Assembly: GCF_002305855.1 (NCBI RefSeq)
Contig: NZ_CP022163.1
Location: 5,270,292 to 5,334,291, forward strand
Reading direction: 5' to 3'
DNA: 64,000 bases
From: Melittangium boletus DSM 14713
Lineage (GTDB): Bacteria > Myxococcota > Myxococcia > Myxococcales > Myxococcaceae
Shown: positions 9,262-19,107 of the stretch, one piece after another
How positions within the stretch are numbered: the first letter of the stretch is position 1
How the letters are laid out: the number at the start of each line of letters is the position of its first letter
Notes under the pieces: generated by a model
Seen by the model: the letters and a program-made list of their open reading frames with translations, nothing else
The model's database searches: none
Told to the model about the DNA's origin: nothing
Program-made: the position numbers and the translations under genes

Positions 9262-9840
9262 ATGTCGCGTCACGGGATGGCGGTACTGGGGCTCGTAGCG
9301 GCGCTGGGCACGGCGGGTACGGCGGCCGCCCAGGAAGAGCCAACCGGCAAGGTGAAGGTCTTCCTGCGCGGCGGTCTGGGCAACTACACGGGGACCCTGG
9401 GGGACGTCGCCAAGGCGGGCCCGAGCTGGGGTGTGACGTTGAATCTGCAGCCCCTTCGCTTCCTCGGCTTCGAGGTGGGCTATGAGGGCGCGCACAACTC
9501 CATCAGCGACGCGGGCATCTTCGATCTCGCCCTGACGCGCCATGGAGGCTCCGCGCTGGCCAAGCTCTCGCTGCCCTTCTTCGAGGCCGTGCGCCCCTTC
9601 GTGGGCGCGGGCATTGGCGGCTCGTACGTCTTCGCGGAGGGCACGCTGCTGGGCGGCTACCAGTCGGGCCTGGTGGGCGAGGTGCCCCTGGCGCTGGGCA
9701 TTGAGTTCAACGTGGGCAAGCTCACCGCCGGCGCCCGCGCGACGTACCGGCTGCTGCTGGACGAGGACTTGTCGGACCAGATCGATCAGCCGAGCGGTGG
9801 CTTCTTCGACGTCGTCGCCACGCTGGGCATGCGCTTCTGA
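9262..9840 (+). CDS. Small outer-membrane beta-barrel protein
   Basis: This 192-aa protein has a signal peptide ending near GTAAAQ (about residue 24). The mature part is built of alternating amphipathic strands rich in Gly and aromatic residues and ends in GMRF. A C-terminal Phe is the recognition signal for outer-membrane barrel assembly, so an 8-stranded OmpA/OmpW-like barrel is likely. The segment VRPFVGAGIGGSYVF is typical of this class. A GGGAGG ribosome site sits 6 bases before the ATG. It follows the LPMO gene by 109 bases and ends 6 bases before a convergent gene. No specific function is recognised. Confidence 0.75.
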   Translation: MSRHGMAVLGLVAALGTAGTAAAQEEPTGKVKVFLRGGLGNYTGTLGDVAKAGPSWGVTLNLQPLRFLGFEVGYEGAHNSISDAGIFDLALTRHGGSALAKLSLPFFEAVRPFVGAGIGGSYVFAEGTLLGGYQSGLVGEVPLALGIEFNVGKLTAGARATYRLLLDEDLSDQIDQPSGGFFDVVATLGMRF

Positions 9841-9846
9841 GCGTGC

Positions 9847-12800
9847 CTACTGGAGCGGCCGTTCCTGGCCGTCGGTTCCATTCCTGCCCAGCAGCCGCCG
9901 CCATTCCTCGCGGATGCTCCGGTGGGTGGGAATGCCCAGGAACGAGCGCTGGAAGGCCTCTTCCTGGATCTTCCCCACCTGTGCCTGGAGCTGCTGGTGG
10001 GCCTGCTCCAGGATGAGCAGCGCGCGCCGGTCGCCGTGTGCGCGCAGGATCCGGAAACAGGTGAGCCACATCCAGAAGGGCTCCTCCACGCCTTGCAGGG
10101 TGTTGCCTTCCAGCGTGGGCAGGAGTTGTTCGACATACTCGAGCGCCAGGTGGAGCTGACCGCTCGCCAGCTCCACGGCGGCCAGGCCCGTCATCGACTC
10201 CAGCTCCAGCAAGGGCATGCGCGTCTCCACGCGGATGCGCCGTGATTGCTGGAAGGCCTCACGCGCCTCGGGCAGCCGCTCCAGGGAGATCAGCGCGAGG
10301 CCCCGGCTCATCCAGACGTAGCCCTGGTAGCGCGGACTGCCAATCTCCTCGGCCAGCCGCAGGCCCTGCTCCGTCCATTCGAGCGCTCCCTCCGGGTCCC
10401 CCAGGTGGTGGTGGAGGCGCGCCAGGTTGCAGCAGTCCATGGTCTCCCAGAACCGGTAACCGATGACGCGGCTGAACTGGAGCGTCTGCTCGAAGTCGGC
10501 CCGGGCCCTCGCGAACTCGCCCAGGCTCTTGTGCGCGTAGGCGAGGTAGCGCAGGGCGGAGATCTCCAGCCATCGGTCCCCCAGGGACTGGCAGAAGGGA
10601 ATGACGCGCTGGATGTGGGCGAGGCCCGTGGAGAGCTCACCGCTCTCGTTCATGGTGGCGCTGAGATTGAGCAGGCTTTCCACCTCCACCTGGACGAGCC
10701 GCGCCGACTCGGCGAGCGTGAGGCTGCGCTCGAAGTGGACGCGGGCGGAGGCGAAGTCGCCCTGGTGGTGGCGCAACATCCTTCCCCAGCGCAGGTGGGC
10801 GATCGCCTCGCTGGGCACGTCCCCCAACTCCTGGGCGAGCCGGATGGCCTTGTTCACCGCCTCCTCGCCCGCCTCGATTTCGCCCACTTCCAGGGCATAG
10901 AGGGAGCGGCGCAGGGCCGCTTCCGTCTGGCGCCGCTCGTCGCCGAGCCGTTCCGCCAGGGACTCCATGCCGTCCAGGTCCAGGCGTTGCTCGCGCCGGT
11001 TGCCCAGGATGGAGTGGACGCGCTCGCGCGCCGCCACGATGGCGTAGCGCTCGGTGTGGTTGTCCTCCGCGCACAGGGCGAGCGCCCGCTCCAGGAAGGC
11101 GCGTGCCTCCGTGTGGGCGAACAGGCCGAGCGCTTCCTCCGCGGCCCGTCGTAGCGAGGTGGCCGCGCGCTCGCCCTGGCCCGCGGCCTCCAGGTGGTCC
11201 GCGAGCAACCCGAGGTGTTCCCGGGAGCGCTCGCCCCCGCGCGCGAGCAGCCACTCCGCGATGCAGCCATGGAAGGCGCGCCGCTCGCGCTTGAGCACGG
11301 TGTCGTACGCCACCTCCCGCACGATGGCGTGCTTGAAGATGTACTCGCGCGCTCCCGAGAAGGAGGAGTTGGACTGCTCGAAGATGAGCTCGCGCTCCTG
11401 GAGCGCGGCGAGGATGTCGTGGAGCGCGGTGGAGGTGGCGCCCTCGGCGTCCATGCTCAGCAGGGACTCGTCCCAGAAGAGCCGCCCCACCACGGAGGCG
11501 CGTTGGAGGACCTCCCGCTCGCGGGGGGGCAGGCTGTCCAGACGGGACTGGAGCACCCCGCTGAGGGTGGGGGGCACCTTGAGCGTGGTGAGCCGCCGGG
11601 CCTCCACGCGCCAGCGCTCTCCGGACACGAGGATGACCCCTTCCTCCAGCAGCATCTGGATGAGCTCCTCCAGGTAGAAGGGGTTGCCCTCGGCGCGCGT
11701 GACGACGAGCTCCTCGAGCTCCGGGGGAATGCGCTCCACCTTGCGCAGCAACTCCGAGAGGAGCCGGTGGCTGTCGGCCGGGGTGAGGGGGGAGAGCTCC
11801 AGCCGCAGGTGGGCGGAGGCCTGAGACCAGTGGGGGCGCCGCTCGAAGAACTCCGGCCGCGCGGTGCACACCACGAGCAGTCGCTCCGTGGTGAGCGGCC
11901 GCAGCAGGCGCTCGAGCAGATCCAACGCGCTGTCATCCGCCCAGTGAATGTCCTCGAGGAAGAGCACCATGGGCTCGCGCCGCAGCAGGGCGCGGAAGTA
12001 GTCGGTGAGGGACGTGAGGCCGCGAGCCCGCAGGCTCTGCTCGTCCATGGGCGTGCCCTTGAGGTGGGGGCTGGCGCTGAAGTCGAAGCCGATGAGCGAG
12101 CCGGCGAGGTGGGCGCGGATCTGACTGCCCTCTCCGGGGCCGAGTGCTTCCTGGAAGCTTTCCTCCAGGCGGGCGCGAATCACGCTGGCCGAGTCGCTTT
12201 CCTGCACTTGCAGGTGGAAGGAGAACAGGTCGCGCAGGAGGGCATTGGGGTGCCGGCGCATCTCCGGGCTGGCGCGGCCGCGCAGGCAGAGCGGCGGGGC
12301 CACGAGGGATTCGAGCCACGTCTCGAACTCACCCAGCAGTCGCGACTTGCCAATGCCCGCCTCGCCCGTGAGCGTCACCGCGCGCGTGCCGGCGCCCGCG
12401 AGCACTTCCTGGAGGCTGGCGCGCAGCATCCGCGTCTCCTCCTCGCGCCCCACCAGCCGGGCCCAGACGCCCTCCAGGCCCCGGCGCCGCTGGAAGGCGC
12501 GCGGCCGGGCCGCCGTCACCCGGTACACCTGGAGCGGTTCCTGCTTGCCCTTGAGCCGCAAGGGGGCTTGGGGCTCCATCTCGAAGGCCTCGCTCACGTG
12601 GCGGTACGTCACATGGGAGACGAGGATGCCGTCTGGCGGCGCGGCCTGCTCCAGGCGGCTGGCCGTGTTGACGGTGTCTCCCATCACCGTGAGCTCCCCG
12701 AGCGTGCCCACCACCCCCAGCAGCACCGGCCCCGTGTGGATGCCGATGCGCATGTGCATGCCCCCCGGGGGGCCTCCTGGAAACGCGGCCAGCCGGGAGT

Positions 12801-13185
12801 GGATGTCCAGGGCGGCATGGATCGCCCGCTCGGCGTCGTCCTCGCTCGCGCCGTCCGTGCCCCAGAGCGCCATGACGGCGTCGCCAATGTGTTTGTCGAT
12901 GCGGCCGCCGTGCCGGAAGATGGCCGTGTCCACCCGCTCCCACAGGCGGTTCATCAGCTCGCCGACGTCCTCCGGGTCCATCCCCTCGCTCAGGGCGGTG
13001 AAGCCGCACAGGTCTCCAAAGAGCACCGTGACATGGCGCCGCTCCAGGGGAACGTGGGAGGCCAGGGCGGTGATCCGCGCGCGCAAGGCGGCCATCGCGG
13101 CCTCGGTGGCCTCGGGGCCGAGCACCGGACGCTGGGCTTCCAGCACCTCCAGGGCTTGCTCGAGCAGGTCGCGTTCGTTCCTCAT
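9847..13185 (-). CDS. Class III nucleotide cyclase / AAA ATPase / TPR signalling protein
   Basis: This is a cytoplasmic regulator of 1112 aa. Residues ~50-225 are a class III adenylate/guanylate cyclase domain, with metal-binding Asp58 (LFGDLCGFT) and Asp102 (DKHIGDAV) and the GDTVNTASR motif with Asp170, so catalysis looks possible. A STAND/AAA-type ATPase follows, with Walker A GEAGIGKS (274-281) and a Walker B-like VLFLEDIHWADDS. The C-terminal half is a long array of TPR-like helical repeats. This architecture is common in myxobacteria and couples ligand or partner sensing to cyclic nucleotide production, but the signal is unknown. The ATG has GGAGG just upstream. It is the last of three same-strand genes (hydrolase, peptidase, cyclase), 91 bases after the peptidase. 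Confidence 0.88.
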   Translation of the reverse strand: MRNERDLLEQALEVLEAQRPVLGPEATEAAMAALRARITALASHVPLERRHVTVLFGDLCGFTALSEGMDPEDVGELMNRLWERVDTAIFRHGGRIDKHIGDAVMALWGTDGASEDDAERAIHAALDIHSRLAAFPGGPPGGMHMRIGIHTGPVLLGVVGTLGELTVMGDTVNTASRLEQAAPPDGILVSHVTYRHVSEAFEMEPQAPLRLKGKQEPLQVYRVTAARPRAFQRRRGLEGVWARLVGREEETRMLRASLQEVLAGAGTRAVTLTGEAGIGKSRLLGEFETWLESLVAPPLCLRGRASPEMRRHPNALLRDLFSFHLQVQESDSASVIRARLEESFQEALGPGEGSQIRAHLAGSLIGFDFSASPHLKGTPMDEQSLRARGLTSLTDYFRALLRREPMVLFLEDIHWADDSALDLLERLLRPLTTERLLVVCTARPEFFERRPHWSQASAHLRLELSPLTPADSHRLLSELLRKVERIPPELEELVVTRAEGNPFYLEELIQMLLEEGVILVSGERWRVEARRLTTLKVPPTLSGVLQSRLDSLPPREREVLQRASVVGRLFWDESLLSMDAEGATSTALHDILAALQERELIFEQSNSSFSGAREYIFKHAIVREVAYDTVLKRERRAFHGCIAEWLLARGGERSREHLGLLADHLEAAGQGERAATSLRRAAEEALGLFAHTEARAFLERALALCAEDNHTERYAIVAARERVHSILGNRREQRLDLDGMESLAERLGDERRQTEAALRRSLYALEVGEIEAGEEAVNKAIRLAQELGDVPSEAIAHLRWGRMLRHHQGDFASARVHFERSLTLAESARLVQVEVESLLNLSATMNESGELSTGLAHIQRVIPFCQSLGDRWLEISALRYLAYAHKSLGEFARARADFEQTLQFSRVIGYRFWETMDCCNLARLHHHLGDPEGALEWTEQGLRLAEEIGSPRYQGYVWMSRGLALISLERLPEAREAFQQSRRIRVETRMPLLELESMTGLAAVELASGQLHLALEYVEQLLPTLEGNTLQGVEEPFWMWLTCFRILRAHGDRRALLILEQAHQQLQAQVGKIQEEAFQRSFLGIPTHRSIREEWRRLLGRNGTDGQERPLQ

Positions 13186-13276
13186 CGTCCTCCGGGAGTG
13201 GCCGACGCTCGGACTCGGTTCATTCTCCCAGTCAGGGCGGAAGTCGTCGAGAGGTGACGGGGAGTCCAGGTCTTCA

Positions 13277-15034
13277 TCAGCGTACCGGTTTCAGGCCCGC
13301 GGGGGGCGAATCCGTGCGGAAGACGGGATAGAGGTTGAAGTGGGAGTCCCAGGCCGGGTGGCGCTCGGCGAAGAATCGCAGACGGGATTTCGGGTCCGCG
13401 GCGAAGGCCGGATCCTTCAAGCGCTCCTCCCAGGCGGCCTTCACGGCGGGGTCCTTCGCCAGCAATTCCCGCGCGAAGGGCTCCACCACGTACTCCTCGA
13501 TGTACTCCTTGGCCTCGAAGTGGTTGTTGAAGAAGCCCCAGGACAGCAGGGAATCCGGTCCCCGGGGCTCCAGGAGGTGGGCGACCAGCGGAGCGCTCTT
13601 CTGCGCGGCGGGAACGTAGAGGGTCCCCTCGGGCAGGGGATGGCGCTCGCGTGCCCACTGCCCCTGGACGGTGAGGCCCTGGTGGCCTTCGACGGAGGTG
13701 GGGCGGAACGACGTCTCGGTGGCGCGGAACACCTCCACCTCGGCCGGGGGCAGCGTCTGGCCGAGCCGCTGGAAGCGCAGGCCATGCGCGGTGAGCTTCG
13801 GAGCCACCCACCCCGCGTGCGCCGGGGGCACCAGGTAGCCGCCCAGGGGCAGGGGGGCGGTGACGGCGGGGCGCAGCTCCTCGAAGTAGGGCAGGGTCCA
13901 CACCTGGGGCTTCGTGGTGTCGTAGCGGATCCACGGCAGCTGGGTCAGCTCGGACGGGGAGCGCTCATACGCATAGCCGCGGAAGGCGATGGGGTGGCTG
14001 TTCTTCGTGTTTTCCCAGGCGAGCACCACCTCGCGGACCTGGCCGGATTCGGCCTCGGCGTCCACCGCCGCGCGCGCCTTCATCAGGGCCTGGCCGTCCC
14101 GGGCGAAGAGCCGCAGCAGGCCCTCCAGCACGTGGCGCGTGGTGGCCACGCGGTGGGCATAGGGCTTCCAGGAGTGGGTCTCCACCAGCACGCCGTAGCG
14201 CCGATGGGCCAGCCAGTACGGGTGGCTGAAGCGCGGCGGTGAGACGCCGTAGCTCACGCCGGATTGCGGATTGTCCCATTCCTCGAAGGAGGGATAGAAG
14301 GGCAGGGGCAGGTGGCCCTGGGCCTCGAGCCCCTGGAGCAGCTCCGCGATCATCTTCTCGCCGGGGACCCGCAGCGCCTCGGGGCCCGTCTTCTGGGGCT
14401 CCATCTGCACGCTCACGTCGTGCTCGAACTGGGCGCCGTCGGTGGCGTGCAGGTCGATGTAGATGAGCGGATCCCACGTGTGCAGCAGCGTGAGCATGGC
14501 CACCATCTCCGGGGCGTCCGCCTTCACGTAGTCCCGGTTGAGGTTGAGGTTGCGCCCGGTGGTGCGCCAGCCCATCTCCTCGGGGCCCACCTGGTTGGGC
14601 CGGTGGTTGGGGCCGAAGCGCTCGTGTCCATCCACGTTGAAGACGGGCACGAAGACGGCCGTCACGTTCTTGAGCACGCCCGGGAGCGCCTTGCCGTCGA
14701 GCACGTCCCGCAGCAGCCAGAAGCCCGCGTCCTTGCCGTCGATCTCCCCGGCGTGGATGCCTCCCTGGAAGAAGACGATGGGGCGGTTCTTCTTCGCCGC
14801 CGCGGCGGGGGTGAGGGTTCCATCCGCGCTCGCCACGAGCGCGAGCAGGGGGCGGCCCTCGGGCGTGGTCCCGAAGGTGTCGCAGCGCACCTTGCCCGGG
14901 TAGCGCTTGGGGAAGGCCCGGCAGAGTGATTCCACCTCGGCGTAGCGGCCGGTGTGGGTCCATCCGCTCTTCTCGGCGACGGTGGTGAGAGGGGCCTGGT
15001 GCAGCGTCAGGGCGAGCAGGGTGGGCAGGAGCAT
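13277..15034 (-). CDS. Secreted M14 family zinc carboxypeptidase
   Basis: This 585-aa exported metallopeptidase has the M14 zinc ligands His94 and Glu97 (GGIHAGEIDG) and His196 (IDLHATDG), plus the catalytic glutamate Glu285 in GVLVETHS. The N-terminus MLLPTLLALTLHQAPL is a signal peptide. I chose this ATG because upstream in-frame sequence overlaps the preceding gene and lacks signal-peptide character. Residues ~300-585 form an additional C-terminal region typical of the long bacterial M14 proteins. It probably trims C-terminal residues or cell-wall peptides outside the cytoplasm. It lies 35 bases after the hydrolase gene on the same strand. Confidence 0.88.
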   Translation of the reverse strand: MLLPTLLALTLHQAPLTTVAEKSGWTHTGRYAEVESLCRAFPKRYPGKVRCDTFGTTPEGRPLLALVASADGTLTPAAAAKKNRPIVFFQGGIHAGEIDGKDAGFWLLRDVLDGKALPGVLKNVTAVFVPVFNVDGHERFGPNHRPNQVGPEEMGWRTTGRNLNLNRDYVKADAPEMVAMLTLLHTWDPLIYIDLHATDGAQFEHDVSVQMEPQKTGPEALRVPGEKMIAELLQGLEAQGHLPLPFYPSFEEWDNPQSGVSYGVSPPRFSHPYWLAHRRYGVLVETHSWKPYAHRVATTRHVLEGLLRLFARDGQALMKARAAVDAEAESGQVREVVLAWENTKNSHPIAFRGYAYERSPSELTQLPWIRYDTTKPQVWTLPYFEELRPAVTAPLPLGGYLVPPAHAGWVAPKLTAHGLRFQRLGQTLPPAEVEVFRATETSFRPTSVEGHQGLTVQGQWARERHPLPEGTLYVPAAQKSAPLVAHLLEPRGPDSLLSWGFFNNHFEAKEYIEEYVVEPFARELLAKDPAVKAAWEERLKDPAFAADPKSRLRFFAERHPAWDSHFNLYPVFRTDSPPAGLKPVR

Positions 15035-15069
15035 GGCGGGGGTCTGTTGAGCACACCCGCTGTTCTGGC

Positions 15070-16005
15070 TCAACCCTGGCGCACGCTCAGGCTTTCCCCC
15101 ACGGCGAGCACATGCAGGGGCTCGGCGGGCAGCGCGCGGCGCTTCCACTCGGCGTCCAGGCGCTGGGGCGGTTCGTCCAGGGGCTCGTCGGTGAGTTTGA
15201 AGGTTCCCCAGTGCATGGCGAGGAAGTGCCGGGCCTTCAGGTCCTCGTAGGCGCGCACCGCCTGCTCCGGGTTCATGTGCTGCTTCGACATGAACCACTC
15301 GGGATCGTAGGCCCCGATGGGCAGCAGGGCCGCGTCCAGTCCCGGAAAGCGCCGGCCGATTTCATGGAAGCCGTCGAAGTAGGCGGTGTCTCCCGAGTGG
15401 TAGACGCGCGCGCTCGACCCCTCCACCACGAAGCCCCCCCAGAGCGTTTCGTTGATGTCCTTCAATCCCCGGCGGCTCCAGTGCTGGGCGGGGACGAAGT
15501 GCACCGTCACCGGGCCCACCCGCGTGGAGCCCCACCAGTCCAGCTCGGTGACGGCCAGCCGCGTGCGCTGGAAGTAGCGCGTCAGGCCCAGGCCCCCCAC
15601 GACGGGCGCGCCCACCTGGCGCACCGTGGGCAGGTCCAGGTGATCGAAGTGGTTGTGGGACACCAGGGTGGCGGCGATGGGGGGCAACTGCCCGAGCGGG
15701 ACGCCCGGAGGCACGTTGCGGCGGATGAAGCCCGGAATGGAGTCGCGCAGGACGGGGTCGATGAGCAGCGACACGCCGTCGAGCTGCACGAGCCAGCTCG
15801 CATGTCCGAGCCAGGTGAGGCGGGCGCCCTCGCCGGGGCCTGGAGGGGACGCCAGGACGGCGGGGTCCGGCTCCACGCGGCGCATGACACACGTGCCCGG
15901 GCTCTTGCGCCGCTTGCCCGCCAGCTTGTCCCCCACGGCCCACTTGAAGATGTTGCTCAGGGGATGGGGACCGCTGCCATCCAGGTTCTTGAAGCGGAGC
16001 GACAT
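15070..16005 (-). CDS. Metallo-beta-lactamase-fold hydrolase (RomA/NAPE-PLD-like)
   Basis: This 311-aa protein has the binuclear metal motif HNHFDH (His117, His119, Asp121, His122), GHASWLVQLDG near residue 68 and the later conserved SGDTAYFDGF and HWGTF segments. These place it in the UlaG/NAPE-phospholipase D-like branch of the superfamily. The N-terminus FKNLDGSGPHPLSNIFKW is characteristic of the RomA subgroup. The substrate is unknown; a phospholipid or other phosphodiester is plausible. GGAGG lies about 9 bases before the start. It is divergent from sthA with 88 bases between the two starts. Confidence 0.85.
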   Translation of the reverse strand: MSLRFKNLDGSGPHPLSNIFKWAVGDKLAGKRRKSPGTCVMRRVEPDPAVLASPPGPGEGARLTWLGHASWLVQLDGVSLLIDPVLRDSIPGFIRRNVPPGVPLGQLPPIAATLVSHNHFDHLDLPTVRQVGAPVVGGLGLTRYFQRTRLAVTELDWWGSTRVGPVTVHFVPAQHWSRRGLKDINETLWGGFVVEGSSARVYHSGDTAYFDGFHEIGRRFPGLDAALLPIGAYDPEWFMSKQHMNPEQAVRAYEDLKARHFLAMHWGTFKLTDEPLDEPPQRLDAEWKRRALPAEPLHVLAVGESLSVRQG

Positions 16006-16093
16006 GAGGGGGGCCTCCAGGTCCCACCCCCTACCTTAGCAGGCGAGGGGATGATTTCTTCCCGAGATCCCGAGGGTGGAGAAGTATCCGGCC

Positions 16094-17491
<1,398 letters not shown>

Positions 17492-17509
17492 GTCGTTCCG
17501 GTCGAGTGC

Positions 17510-18964
17510 CTAGCCTTCTCCTGCCTTCTTGGCGAGGACCCCGGCGGCTTCCGGCGCGACCGGGGCCACGAGGGGCGCCGCCGGTTCCGCCTGGGGCTCG
17601 GCGTTCTTCTTGTTCAACGCCTTCTTCCACTTTCCGGAGAAGTAGTAGGCCATGCTGGCGGAGAGCGACACGAAGAAGCTCAGGCCGATGGCGTACCAGA
17701 TGCCCTTCACGCTGTTCATCTGATGGGACAGCGTATAGGCGAGGGGCACGCGGACGGCCCACAGGGTGACCATGGAGATGAGCGTGGTGACCAGCGTCGC
17801 GCCCGAGCCATTGATGATGCCATTGCTCACGAACGTGATGCCGGAGACGACATAGCAGGCACCGACGATGCGCAGGTACGAGCTGCCCAGTTCCACGACG
17901 GTGGGCTCCTGGATGAATATCCGCAGGAGTGCTTCCGGGAAGAGCACGACCAGCGCGGAGATGACGAGCGTGATGGCTCCGCTGAACGCGCACCCCCATT
18001 TGAAGATCTGCCGGACCCGGCCCTCGTGCCCCGCTCCCAGGTTCTGTCCGGCGAGGGTCGAGATGGCCATTCCGAAGTTGATGGCGGGCATGAACGCGAT
18101 CTGATCGATGCGCGAAGCCGCGCCGAACGCCGCCGTCGAGAGCTCTCCGAAGCCGTTCACCACGCCCGTCACCACCAACATGCCGAGCGACACCATGCAC
18201 TGCTGCACGGACGCGGGAGCGCCGATGCGCAGCGTCCGCCAGATCATGGGCCCGAGGTTGGGCGCGCGGGGCCAGCCCGGTGCGATCGGGGACTTGCTGA
18301 TGTGCATGTAGGCGACGGCGGCGATGAACACCGCCGCCTGGGCGAACAGCGTGGCCCAGGCCGTGCCAATGAGTCCCAGGCGCGGCATTCCCAACCAGCC
18401 GAAGATGAGGATCGGATCCAACACGGTGGCGATCACCACGGCGGCGAACAGGAAGTACAGGGACGTCTTCGAGTCCCCGAGGCCCTGGTACATGCTGCGC
18501 ATCGCCATCAAGCCGAAGGTGAACGGCATGGACAGCAGGAAGATGCGCAGGTAGCCCACCGCGACGTCCAAGACGTTGGCCGGCGTATCCATGGCGCGCA
18601 GGATGTGCGGAGCGAAGTACTCACCCAGGAGCGTGAGCAGGGTCCCCAGTCCGACGACGATCACCGTGGTGCTGTCCACCGCCCGCCGCAATTCATCGCC
18701 GCGCTTGGCGCCGACGCTCTGTGACACGAGGACGTTCGTCGCCAACGTCATCCCCATCCCGATGCCGAAGAGGGTGAAGACGATGGGAAAGCTCACCGTG
18801 ACCGCGGCCAGCGCTCCCGTGCCCAGGAACTGTCCCACCCAGATGGCGTTGATGAAGCTGGAGCCAGTCTGGACCAGACTGCCGATGAGCATCGGCAGTG
18901 AGAACGTCACGATGTGCCGGGGGATGCTTCCGGTCGTCAAATCAGTCCCGAACTTCGCTGTCAT
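17510..18964 (-). CDS. MATE family multidrug/metabolite exporter
   Basis: This 484-aa inner-membrane protein has about 12 hydrophobic segments and the two-fold internal repeat of MATE transporters. Typical segments include GSLVQTGSSFINAIWVGQFLG, and the second half repeats the pattern with INFGMAISTLAGQNLGA. MATE proteins export organic cations or metabolites using Na+ or H+ gradients; the substrate is not inferable. The C-terminal ~30 residues are Ala/Pro/Glu-rich and probably disordered. The start is divergent from the copper ATPase gene, with 143 bases of shared upstream DNA. Confidence 0.93.
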   Translation of the reverse strand: MTAKFGTDLTTGSIPRHIVTFSLPMLIGSLVQTGSSFINAIWVGQFLGTGALAAVTVSFPIVFTLFGIGMGMTLATNVLVSQSVGAKRGDELRRAVDSTTVIVVGLGTLLTLLGEYFAPHILRAMDTPANVLDVAVGYLRIFLLSMPFTFGLMAMRSMYQGLGDSKTSLYFLFAAVVIATVLDPILIFGWLGMPRLGLIGTAWATLFAQAAVFIAAVAYMHISKSPIAPGWPRAPNLGPMIWRTLRIGAPASVQQCMVSLGMLVVTGVVNGFGELSTAAFGAASRIDQIAFMPAINFGMAISTLAGQNLGAGHEGRVRQIFKWGCAFSGAITLVISALVVLFPEALLRIFIQEPTVVELGSSYLRIVGACYVVSGITFVSNGIINGSGATLVTTLISMVTLWAVRVPLAYTLSHQMNSVKGIWYAIGLSFFVSLSASMAYYFSGKWKKALNKKNAEPQAEPAAPLVAPVAPEAAGVLAKKAGEG

Positions 18965-19020
18965 GATCCTGCCTTCTCGGAGGTGGCGGTTGCGGCGCTC
19001 CCTCCATGGACTGGGTATGG

Positions 19021-19031
19021 CACTCCGAGTG
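19021..19031. promoter_or_regulatory. Short inverted repeat in the MATE/copper-ATPase divergent region
   Basis: CACTCcGAGTG is a perfect 5-bp inverted repeat around one base. It lies in the shared upstream region, 77 bases before the ATPase ATG and 57 bases from the MATE start. A regulator-binding role is a guess. I do not see a clear MerR/CueR-type elongated-spacer promoter. Confidence 0.2.
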
Positions 19032-19107
19032 GTGGGAATGCGAGTCCCCCGGAGTTATCAGTCACTTCTACCTTGTTCCCACAGCCGGGTTGAAGGAGTT
19101 CACCGCC

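Noticed and set aside
11194..13257. Long plus-strand frame opposite the cyclase-ATPase gene
   Set aside because: The cyclase, Walker and TPR motifs are on the minus strand; the plus-strand product shows no recognisable pattern.
18965..19107. CueR/MerR-type operator before the copper ATPase
   Set aside because: I looked for an elongated-spacer promoter with an internal dyad and found only a 5-bp inverted repeat, which is not enough to claim a MerR site.
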